Source of the DNA: Bacteroidales bacterium
GTDB lineage: Bacteria; Bacteroidota; Bacteroidia; Bacteroidales; F082
Direction of reading: 5' to 3'
Assembly: GCA_014860665.1 (NCBI GenBank)
Contig: JACZJI010000016.1
Span: forward strand, 1 to 33,002
Length of the DNA: 33,002 nucleotides
The position numbers and the translations under genes were made by a program. Position 1 is the stretch's first letter. Each line of letters opens with the position of its first letter. Shown one piece after another: positions 26,714 to 33,002 of this stretch. The notes under the pieces are model-generated. The model searched no databases, was not told the origin of the DNA, and was given only the letters and a program-made list of their open reading frames with translations.

Positions 26714-26748
26714 GAGTCCCGAGAGAAATTTCGGGACTCTTTTTTTTT
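26714..26748 (+). terminator. phe/tyr attenuator terminator
   Basis: Nine-bp perfect stem GAGTCCCGA (26714-26722) with TCGGGACTC (26731-26739), extended by a G-U and an A-U pair to close a GAAA tetraloop, followed by nine T (26740-26748). It lies between the leader peptide and pheA (ATG 26765). Confidence 0.93.
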
Positions 26749-26764
26749 CAAAAATCTGAAGGAA

Positions 26765-27619
26765 ATGATAAAAATTGCAATGCAAGGAGTAAAAGGCGCT
26801 TTCCACGAAATCGCAATAGACAAATATTTTGAAGGACACAAATATGAGGCTGTTCCTTGCAGCACTTTTAATGAGTTGTTTGATTCACTCCAGTTTCAAA
26901 AAACCCAGTATGGAATGGTTGCTATTGAGAATTCCATTGCAGGCAGCATCTTACCGAATTACACTTTGCTAAAAGAATCTGGTCTGAAGATTCTGGGAGA
27001 GGTTTACCTTAGAATTGAACAGCATTTGCTGGCCCTTCCGGGAAGAAAGCTTGAAGACATCAAAAAGGTCTACTCCCACCCCATGGCCATCCAGCAATGT
27101 AAAGAGTTCCTTGACCCTTTACGTCACAAGGGAGTGCAAATAGTTGATGCAGAAGACACGGCTTTAAGCGCACAGTGGATCAGCGAAAATAAAAAACCCA
27201 AAGCTGCAGCCATTGCCAGCCGCCTGGCTGCCAAGCTTTACAACCTGGATATCATCGCTGAAGGAATCGAAACAAATAAGAAAAACTTTACGAGATTTCT
27301 GGTCATTTCCAGCAGAAAAAACTATCAAAGAAGTCGCAACGGAAAAGTGATCAACAAGTCATCGATCTATTTCATCCTGCCCCACGAGCAGGGACGACTT
27401 TCACAGGTTTTGTCGGTACTTGCTTTTTACAAAGTCGACCTTACCAAAATACAGTCATTACCAATTGTGGGACGTGAATGGGAATACCTGTTTTATGTGG
27501 ATCTGAACTTTGACGATTACGAAAATTACAAACGGGCAATCAGCGCAATAAGACCTTTAATCAGTGAATTAAAAATTTTGGGAGAATATGAGAAAGGAGA
27601 CAAATATTATGAAAATTAA
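26765..27619 (+). CDS. pheA: Prephenate dehydratase
   Basis: 284 aa monofunctional enzyme converting prephenate to phenylpyruvate for phenylalanine. The catalytic domain (1-180) has VKGAFHE, IENSIAGSI (54-62) and the catalytic NFTRF (174-178). An ACT domain (about 200-275) follows. The two Phe-binding motifs of the ACT domain, usually GAL and ESRP, read GRL (210-212) and QSLP (230-233), so allosteric control may differ from studied enzymes. No chorismate mutase domain is fused here; that activity sits on the last gene of the operon. First structural gene after the attenuator, overlapping the aminotransferase start by 11 bases. Confidence 0.94.
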   Translation: MIKIAMQGVKGAFHEIAIDKYFEGHKYEAVPCSTFNELFDSLQFQKTQYGMVAIENSIAGSILPNYTLLKESGLKILGEVYLRIEQHLLALPGRKLEDIKKVYSHPMAIQQCKEFLDPLRHKGVQIVDAEDTALSAQWISENKKPKAAAIASRLAAKLYNLDIIAEGIETNKKNFTRFLVISSRKNYQRSRNGKVINKSSIYFILPHEQGRLSQVLSVLAFYKVDLTKIQSLPIVGREWEYLFYVDLNFDDYENYKRAISAIRPLISELKILGEYEKGDKYYEN

Positions 27620-28802
27620 AGCGGCAGACCGATTGCAGAGCGTGAGCGAATACTATTTTTCGCGAAAGCTTAAGGAAATTGCAGACATGAATGCACAGGG
27701 CCTTGATGTCATTAATCTGGGTATTGGTAGCCCTGATATGGCTCCTTCGCAAAATACAGTGGAAACGCTTGTCAGCGAAAGCAGAAAAAAAGACACCCAC
27801 GCATATCAAAGTTATGTGGGAATTCCTGCACTTCGCGAAGCTTTTGCACAATGGTATCAGAAATATTTCCATGTCTCGCTGAATCCTGGTTTTGAAATCC
27901 TCCCTTTGATGGGTTCCAAGGAAGGTATCATGCATATTTCCATGGCCTTTTTAAATCCCGGCGACGGTGTATTGGTTCCTAATCCCGGTTACCCTGCTTA
28001 TGCAGCTGTTTCCCGACTGGTAGGTGCCGATATCAAATTCTATGAACTGAAAGAAGAAAATGCCTGGCTTCCCGATTTAGAAGTGCTCCAAAATATGGAT
28101 TTATCCGAGGTAAAACTGATGTGGGTCAATTATCCCAACATGCCTACAGGAGCAAAGGCTACCAAAAAGCTTTTTCAGGATTTGATTGACTTCGGACACA
28201 AAAACAACATTTTGATCATCAATGATAATCCCTACAGTTTCATTCTGAATGAAGAACATTTGAGTCTGCTCAGCATTCCGGAGGCAATGGAAGTTGCTCT
28301 GGAAATGAATTCCCTGAGCAAATCACACAACATGGCCGGATGGCGTGTGGGGATGGTGGCCGGACATCAAGAATACATTCAGTCTGTTTTGAAAGTAAAA
28401 AGCAACATGGATTCCGGTATGTTCAAGCCTTTGCAAATGGCGGCTGCCCAGGCATTAAAAGAAGAGGAAGACTGGTTTGCCGGAATAAACAAAGTTTATA
28501 AAGCAAGACAGAAGCACATCTTTAACATGCTGGATCATCTGGAGTGTTCTTATGATCCCAATCAGACCGGCATGTTCGTTTGGGCAAAAATACCGGCTCA
28601 TTGCAAAGGTTCTGAAAATTTCTCTGACAAGGTATTGAAGGAAAGTTTAGTCTTTATGACACCCGGATTCATTTTCGGAAGTGGTGGTGAAGATTACATC
28701 CGCCTGTCGCTTTGCGCAGAAGAAGAACGGTTGAAAGAAGCTGAATCAAGGATTAAAAAATCATTTTCAAAAACAGAAAAGGCATTTCAGACAACAAATT
28801 AA
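27609..28802 (+). CDS. PLP-dependent class I aminotransferase, probably aromatic
   Basis: 397 aa fold-type I aminotransferase. NPGYPAYAAV (125-134), NDNPYSFIL (205-213) and SLSKSHNMAGWRVG (235-248) with the PLP Lys238 are visible. It resembles the branch containing LL-diaminopimelate and aspartate aminotransferases. Between pheA and tyrA it most likely aminates phenylpyruvate and hydroxyphenylpyruvate to Phe and Tyr. The start at 27609 is chosen because AGGAG (27595-27599) lies nine bases upstream; an in-frame ATG at 27588 would precede that site. It overlaps the pheA end by 11 bases and is one base short of abutting tyrA. Confidence 0.88.
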   Translation: MKIKAADRLQSVSEYYFSRKLKEIADMNAQGLDVINLGIGSPDMAPSQNTVETLVSESRKKDTHAYQSYVGIPALREAFAQWYQKYFHVSLNPGFEILPLMGSKEGIMHISMAFLNPGDGVLVPNPGYPAYAAVSRLVGADIKFYELKEENAWLPDLEVLQNMDLSEVKLMWVNYPNMPTGAKATKKLFQDLIDFGHKNNILIINDNPYSFILNEEHLSLLSIPEAMEVALEMNSLSKSHNMAGWRVGMVAGHQEYIQSVLKVKSNMDSGMFKPLQMAAAQALKEEEDWFAGINKVYKARQKHIFNMLDHLECSYDPNQTGMFVWAKIPAHCKGSENFSDKVLKESLVFMTPGFIFGSGGEDYIRLSLCAEEERLKEAESRIKKSFSKTEKAFQTTN

Positions 28803-28803
28803 A

Positions 28804-29673
28804 ATGAAAGAAGAAAACAAAAATACAGGAATGAAAGTTTGTGTTGTAGGCATCGGATTGATTGGCGGCTCTCTGGCGCTAGACCTGAAAAAACGAGAGT
28901 TTGCCGAAGTCGTTATTGGAGTTGACAACAACATGCAACATGCAAACATAGCCAAGCTCAGCAAACTGGTGGACAAAACAACTACGTTGGAAAACGGGGT
29001 TGCCCAGTCTGACCTGATTGTACTGGCCACACCCATTGATGTGACTAAAAAACTGCTTCCAGAAGTACTGGATCTGTGCACCGGAACACAAAAAGTGGTT
29101 ACAGATGTGGGATCAACCAAAGCAGGCCTTGCCGAAGCCATAAAAAATCATCCGAACCGCAAGCAATATGTAGCTTCGCATCCGATGGCCGGGACCGAAT
29201 TTTCTGGTCCTCTGGCCGCCATCAGCAGGTTGTTCGATTACAAAACAGCCATCATCTGCGACCACCGTGACAGTTCACTTCAGGCGCTTTCTGTTGTGAA
29301 ACGGATGTATGAAACACTCCATATGAAAGTCATTTACATGAACGCCCATGAACATGATGTGAGTGCCGCTTATGTTTCGCACATTTCCCACCTCACTTCT
29401 TTCGCTCTGTCGCTGGCCGTGCTGGAAAAAGAAAAAGACGAAAAACGCATTCTGGATCTTGCCAGTGGTGGTTTTGCTTCCACAGTGCGGCTTGCAAAAA
29501 GTTCCGCTGAAATGTGGGTGCCGGTTTTTGATCAGAATTCTGATTACGTTCTGGAAGTACTGGACACCTATATCAATAAATTAATGCTCTTCAAAATCGC
29601 CATAAAGAAAAAGGACCATCAACAGCTTAAAGATTTAATTCACGAATCCAATAAAATTCAAAAAATACTTTAA
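28804..29673 (+). CDS. tyrA: Prephenate dehydrogenase
   Basis: 289 aa NAD(P)-dependent enzyme of tyrosine synthesis. The Rossmann fold begins with VVGIGLIGGSLAL (14-26). SHPMAGTEFSGP (125-136) carries the catalytic His126 equivalent to the studied TyrA enzymes. The C-terminal helical dimerisation domain includes HEHDVSAAYVSHISHLTSFAL. No chorismate mutase or ACT domain is fused. An alternative start at Met10 (MKVCVVGIG) is possible, as the first nine residues are polar and lie right after the preceding stop. It lies 1 base after the aminotransferase and 11 bases before the DAHP synthase fusion. Confidence 0.93.
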   Translation: MKEENKNTGMKVCVVGIGLIGGSLALDLKKREFAEVVIGVDNNMQHANIAKLSKLVDKTTTLENGVAQSDLIVLATPIDVTKKLLPEVLDLCTGTQKVVTDVGSTKAGLAEAIKNHPNRKQYVASHPMAGTEFSGPLAAISRLFDYKTAIICDHRDSSLQALSVVKRMYETLHMKVIYMNAHEHDVSAAYVSHISHLTSFALSLAVLEKEKDEKRILDLASGGFASTVRLAKSSAEMWVPVFDQNSDYVLEVLDTYINKLMLFKIAIKKKDHQQLKDLIHESNKIQKIL

Positions 29674-29684
29674 ACATTACGATC

Positions 29685-30782
29685 ATGACCATTCAAGCAG
29701 ATATAAAGTCTCTTTCCCAGTGGGAAGAATACCACAACAGGCCGCTGGTAATTGCAGGCCCGTGCAGTGCAGAATCAGAAAAGCAAGTGATGGAAACCGC
29801 CATCGGTTTAAAAGAAACCGGGAAAGTGGATATTTACCGTGCCGGGATCTGGAAGCCGCGAACCAGGCCTAACTCTTTTGAAGGGGTTGGTTCCAAAGGA
29901 CTGCCGTGGCTTAAAAAAGTGAAGCAGGAAACCGGGCTCCCCATCACCATTGAAGTAGCCAACACAAAACATGTGTACGAAGCTCTGAAATTCGGTGTTG
30001 ACATTCTCTGGATCGGGGCCCGCACCACTGCCAATCCTTTTGCCATGCAGGAAATCGCTCACGCCATCAAAGGGGCTGACATCGGCGTTCTGATAAAAAA
30101 TCCCGTGAACCCGGACCTGGAACTCTGGGTGGGGGCCATCGAACGTATTGCCAACGCCGGAATCAGTAAAATCGGTTTGGTACACCGCGGTTTTTCCACT
30201 TATGAAAAAAGCTTGTACAGAAACCTTCCAATGTGGCAGATCCCTATCGAGATGAAAAGCCGTTTACCTGAAATCCCCATGATCAACGACCCGAGCCATA
30301 TTGGCGGAGCAGCCGAACTGTTGCAGGATATCTCGCAAAGAGCTATGGATTTGAATTATGACGGACTGATGATCGAATCACATTGTAATCCTAAAGAAGC
30401 CTGGAGTGATGCCAAACAACAGATCACGCCAAAAGAACTGGGAGAATTGCTGAGCAATCTGATTTTGCGCGATCCGATTCCGCACGATAAAGCACAGATG
30501 AATACGCTTGAGGAACTCCGCCAGAAAATCGACTGGCTCGACGACCAGTTGCTGGACATTATCGAAAGCCGGATGCAAATCGTTAAATCTATCGGGGAGT
30601 ACAAAAAGAAAAACAACATCAGTGTTTTACAGAACTCCAGATGGGAAGACATTATTTACAAAAGCATCGAAAAGGGAGCGAAAAAAGGATTGAGCCGTCA
30701 GTTCATCAACGATGCTTTTAAAGCCATTCACCAGGAATCCATCAACCATCAGATGGAAATCATGAACGGGAAAAAAGAATAA
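29685..30782 (+). CDS. Bifunctional DAHP synthase/chorismate mutase
   Basis: 365 aa fusion. Residues 1-265 are a DAHP synthase barrel with VIAGPCSAES (22-31), GIWKPRTRPNSFEGVG (54-69) and INDPSHIGG (200-208). Residues about 272-355 form an AroQ-type all-helical chorismate mutase (LEELRQKIDWLDDQLLDIIESRMQ region, 275-298, and SRWEDIIYKS). One protein thus controls entry to the shikimate pathway and the step from chorismate to prephenate, feeding PheA and TyrA encoded just upstream. In such fusions the mutase domain commonly mediates feedback by prephenate. It lacks the N-terminal domain of the trp-operon DAHP synthase. Only 15 bases separate it from the convergent methyltransferase, and no clear terminator is seen between them. 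Confidence 0.94.
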   Translation: MTIQADIKSLSQWEEYHNRPLVIAGPCSAESEKQVMETAIGLKETGKVDIYRAGIWKPRTRPNSFEGVGSKGLPWLKKVKQETGLPITIEVANTKHVYEALKFGVDILWIGARTTANPFAMQEIAHAIKGADIGVLIKNPVNPDLELWVGAIERIANAGISKIGLVHRGFSTYEKSLYRNLPMWQIPIEMKSRLPEIPMINDPSHIGGAAELLQDISQRAMDLNYDGLMIESHCNPKEAWSDAKQQITPKELGELLSNLILRDPIPHDKAQMNTLEELRQKIDWLDDQLLDIIESRMQIVKSIGEYKKKNNISVLQNSRWEDIIYKSIEKGAKKGLSRQFINDAFKAIHQESINHQMEIMNGKKE

Positions 30783-30797
30783 TGGAAAATATTTAAA

Positions 30798-31415
30798 TCA
30801 AACAGTCCCGATGTAAAGTGCGCGCCCCCTTACGCCGTTGAGCACTGTTGATTGATCAAAGTGGATTTGCATTTCCGTTGCAAACTGCTTTTTAAAATTC
30901 TTGTAATCGCTTTTTTCAAGAAATTCCAAAAACCGGGCAATAGGTTCCGTCGGTCCATAATAATCATGGATAACAACCTGTTGCCTGGCAACTCTTTTCA
31001 TTTCCTGCAACACTTTCGAACGCTTTTCTACTTTCATTCCGTGTAACACGAAAGTCGCAGTGACAATGTCGAAAGAGTTATCCTCAAAATGCGACAGATT
31101 TTCTCCATGCTGCAACACAAAATGCACACCGGGATGTTTTTGCCTTGCGATTTTCAGCATTTTCTCTGTAAAATCGGCACCGGCCACTTTTTGAAGATCA
31201 TATTTCTGCAATTGTGTAAGCCAGGCTCCGGTTCCGCAACCCACGTCCAGAACTGATTTCCCTTTTAAAGAAATTTGCCCGTTCAGCACATCGGCCATTT
31301 TTTTAAAATCTTCGTGTGTACCCTTATCTATGATTCCATAGACTGGCGCAATGAGATTAAAAATAAAACGAGCCCTTTTTTCCTCATCTTTCGAAAAATA
31401 ACTGATCATTCCCAT
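30798..31415 (-). CDS. Class I SAM-dependent methyltransferase
   Basis: 205 aa from the chosen start. VLDVGCGTGAWL (about 50-61) is SAM-binding motif I; AGADFTEKMLKIAR and FDIVTATFVLHG are motifs II and the acceptor region, similar to UbiE/Coq5-like methyltransferases. Substrate unknown. The start at 31415 (MGMISYFSKDEEK) is preferred over an in-frame ATG at 31493, because a TAATTTTG promoter box on the minus strand ends six bases before it and the extra 26 residues do not look like protein of this family. It would then be read from a nearly leaderless mRNA. Confidence 0.8.
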   Translation of the reverse strand: MGMISYFSKDEEKRARFIFNLIAPVYGIIDKGTHEDFKKMADVLNGQISLKGKSVLDVGCGTGAWLTQLQKYDLQKVAGADFTEKMLKIARQKHPGVHFVLQHGENLSHFEDNSFDIVTATFVLHGMKVEKRSKVLQEMKRVARQQVVIHDYYGPTEPIARFLEFLEKSDYKNFKKQFATEMQIHFDQSTVLNGVRGRALYIGTV

Positions 31416-31420
31416 AAGGG

Positions 31421-31428
31421 CAAAATTA
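31421..31428 (-). promoter_or_regulatory. Candidate -7 box of the methyltransferase
   Basis: Reads TAATTTTG on the minus strand; predicted transcription start at about 31415-31417, at the ATG itself. It decides the start choice for the methyltransferase gene. Confidence 0.5.
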
Positions 31429-31634
31429 CGATTTTCTTTACCGGATATTTCACAAAAAGACCAATTACCTGGTGTGTTTGCAACGTGCGACAAGATAATC
31501 GGACTTCCGTTTCCGGCTCATTTTTTCATTCTCCACTCTTAAACATTCGTTTTCTCTAGGAATCTTTTATTTCGACGCATAAAAAACAAATGGCCTTACA
31601 GACCGTTTAAGATAACAAAGGAAGAAAGTAATTC

Positions 31635-32171
31635 ATGAAAAGAATATTCTTAATAATTTTTACCTTCTTAAGTATTAATCTTTATTCGCAAACAAATAAC
31701 GATCCCGTCGTGTACTGGAGTAAAAATACCAGGCTCAGGTGGAGTGATTTTAAAGGGAAAGCCCCGGAATCTTTCAGAAATGAATCTGCATCATCTTTTA
31801 TTGAAATCCATGCCAGGGGAATATGGAAGCATCACATTCCAAATTACAAAGTATCTGTTCTTTTTATAAAGTCGAAGTCCTGGGCCAGGGACACTTCCAG
31901 ATCTTTATTAGATCACGAACAACTCCATTTTGACATTGGGGAATTATATGCCAGAGAAATAAAAAAGACTCTTATGGAGTTAAAAGAGCAAGGAGATACT
32001 GTTATGAAGGATTATTCACAGGTTTTGAATGCTTATTATAAAGGGTGTAAACAATATAATATTCTGTACGACAAAGAAACCGACCACGGAATCTATAATC
32101 GCGAGCAGAAGGAATGGGAAAATCGGGTATCAAAAGAATTGACCCAGCTAAAGAAATATAATACCCCTTAG
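31635..32171 (+). CDS. DUF922-like secreted putative metallopeptidase
   Basis: 178 aa. An N-terminal signal peptide is visible (MKRIFLIIFTFLSINLYSQ, cleavage near 18-20). The core LLDHEQLHFDIGELYARE contains HEQLH (His94, Glu95, His98), an HExxH zinc motif as in the DUF922 family of predicted secreted zinc-dependent proteases, which also has the downstream Asp (Asp100). YWSKNTRLRWSDFKG (about 27-41) is the family's N-terminal motif. Substrate and activity are unproven. It stands alone; AGGAAG lies about 12 bases before the ATG, and no TAnnTTTG box was found upstream. Confidence 0.75.
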   Translation: MKRIFLIIFTFLSINLYSQTNNDPVVYWSKNTRLRWSDFKGKAPESFRNESASSFIEIHARGIWKHHIPNYKVSVLFIKSKSWARDTSRSLLDHEQLHFDIGELYAREIKKTLMELKEQGDTVMKDYSQVLNAYYKGCKQYNILYDKETDHGIYNREQKEWENRVSKELTQLKKYNTP

Positions 32172-32195
32172 TCCCCAGGCTAACTTCTTTTTAAA

Positions 32196-32798
32196 TTACA
32201 ATCCTTTTACAATTGCTAATGCTTTTTTAACATGTTCATCAGGCGAGATGTGATCCGTTTCTGACGAAAATGTGGCTACAATGATGCCTTTTTTATTAAT
32301 AACAAATGTAGTTCTTGGAATAAAACCGTGTGTGACCAACTTCCCGTGCACATCCTTAACCCCGGGCTGGGGAGGTATTAAAGCCAGGCCAAAGGTCGCA
32401 GCAATTTTGCCTTCCGGATCGGAAGCTACCGGGAACTTGCCTGCACAATAATCCGGATCAGTAGAGAATGAATTCAGACGCTGAATATCATCTGCAGATA
32501 CACCGATGATGGTAGCTCCCGCTGCTGTAAATTTATTCTTGAGTGCAGCGAAGGTATGCGCCTCCAAATCACAGCCACCTGTGTAAGCAGCCGGGAAGAA
32601 GTAGACCACAACGGGTCCCTTGGCCAAGGCTGTTTTTAATGAAAACTCAAATTCATGTCCGGCCTGGGTGGCCTTAGCAGTAAACATGGGGGCTGAAGCT
32701 CCCTTTGACAACATCCTCGATTGGGCAAAGCCTGATACAGTAAAGAAGAGACTAAAACCGAGGACTAAAACCGAGAAAAAACTATATTTCTTAAACAT
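32196..32798 (-). CDS. Exported peroxiredoxin (AhpC/TSA family)
   Basis: 200 aa. A signal peptide is likely (hydrophobic 7-22, cleavage near FAQ at 24-26), placing it in the periplasm. The peroxidatic site PAAYTGGC matches PxxxTxxC (Pro69, Thr73, Cys76). A second Cys118 in DPDYCAGKF could be the resolving cysteine; a conserved Arg is in IPRTTFVINKKG. It reduces hydrogen peroxide or organic peroxides using thiols; the DsbD-type protein encoded elsewhere in the window is a conceivable electron source, but this is inference. A good promoter lies upstream (32832-32863). Confidence 0.88.
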   Translation of the reverse strand: MFKKYSFFSVLVLGFSLFFTVSGFAQSRMLSKGASAPMFTAKATQAGHEFEFSLKTALAKGPVVVYFFPAAYTGGCDLEAHTFAALKNKFTAAGATIIGVSADDIQRLNSFSTDPDYCAGKFPVASDPEGKIAATFGLALIPPQPGVKDVHGKLVTHGFIPRTTFVINKKGIIVATFSSETDHISPDEHVKKALAIVKGL

Positions 32799-32831
32799 AA
32801 CTGATTATTAAATTTATTTGTGACTTTGCAT

Positions 32832-32863
32832 CAAAAATACAATAATCGGAATGTGAAGTCAAA
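32832..32863 (-). promoter_or_regulatory. Candidate promoter of the peroxiredoxin gene
   Basis: On the minus strand, TTTG (32863-32860) and TATTTTTG (32839-32832) with a 20-base spacer, the best match to the Bacteroidota consensus in the window. Predicted start near 32827, about 28 bases before the ATG. Confidence 0.65.
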
Positions 32864-32961
32864 TAGATTTAGCAATCCCGATGAGTATAGAATTGAAAAT
32901 ATATTGACCGGGATGATTGAAGTAGTTATTCTTCATTGATATTCTGATAAAAACCGCAACC

Positions 32962-32973
32962 TGCCTGCAGGCA
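32962..32973. repeat. 12-base palindrome TGCCTGCAGGCA at window end
   Basis: Perfect GC-rich palindrome standing out in AT-rich intergenic DNA. No gene was recognised in 32864-33002; a 6-bp inverted repeat ATCCCG/CGGGAT (32875-32880, 32909-32914) is also present. Confidence 0.4.
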
Positions 32974-33002
32974 AGTAAACCGCCCCACTCATAGTCCTGC
33001 AC

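Noticed and set aside
31416..31493. N-terminal extension of the methyltransferase (26 residues)
   Set aside because: A TAATTTTG promoter box lies inside it, and the residues do not resemble the family's N-terminus.
1..33002. CRISPR arrays, tRNA or rRNA genes, insertion sequences, phage genes
   Set aside because: No regularly spaced repeats, cloverleaf-like sequences, transposase or phage motifs were recognised on reading both strands.

Overview
The window looks like a chromosomal segment of a Bacteroidota bacterium, probably Bacteroidales-like. The evidence is repeated Bacteroidota-type -7 boxes (TAnnTTTG, some with an upstream TTG/TTTG) in front of genes, sparse Shine-Dalgarno sequences, a FucP-type sugar transporter, a DAHP synthase-chorismate mutase fusion, and a DUF922-type secreted protein. 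This is inference from motifs and gene content; no database search was run. No rRNA, tRNA, CRISPR array, insertion sequence or phage gene was seen.

Layout. (1) 65-7051, + strand: a carbohydrate-use cluster with a GH36-like lipoprotein, a NodB-fold protein of unknown specificity without a signal peptide, a FucP-like sugar:H+ symporter, and a second exported GH36-like enzyme. It ends at a strong, probably bidirectional terminator (7101-7133). (2) 7177-10237, - strand: three genes with 4-base overlaps (PAP2 phosphatase, ArnT-like GT39 membrane glycosyltransferase, polyprenyl-phosphate GT2), likely an envelope glycan or lipid modification operon. (3) 10511-18189, + strand: a complete tryptophan operon trpEGDCFBA followed by a DAHP synthase. 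It is headed by an unannotated 17-codon leader peptide with three tandem Trp codons and an intrinsic terminator. (4) amtB, pyk, then on the - strand a DsrE-like gene and a NicO/RcnA-like membrane transporter. (5) tilS and a DsbD-type thiol:disulfide transporter. (6) 26554-30782: a phenylalanine/tyrosine operon (pheA, aminotransferase, tyrA, DAHP synthase-chorismate mutase) headed by an unannotated 24-codon leader peptide containing FYFFFYFYF and an intrinsic terminator. (7) A methyltransferase, a DUF922 putative metallopeptidase and an exported peroxiredoxin.

The most interesting system is the pair of amino-acid attenuators. Each branch of aromatic amino acid synthesis is led by a short peptide rich in its own product's codons, and each operon carries its own, structurally different DAHP synthase, the entry enzyme of the shared pathway. 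Both the entry and the exit of the pathway would thus be set by ribosome stalling on Trp codons or on Phe/Tyr codons. In the trp leader, competing RNA pairings fit the classical model well. In the phe leader, a hairpin formed by the control codons themselves is clear but the antiterminator is weak. Both leader peptides start only a few bases after the predicted transcription start, so they may be read from nearly leaderless mRNAs.
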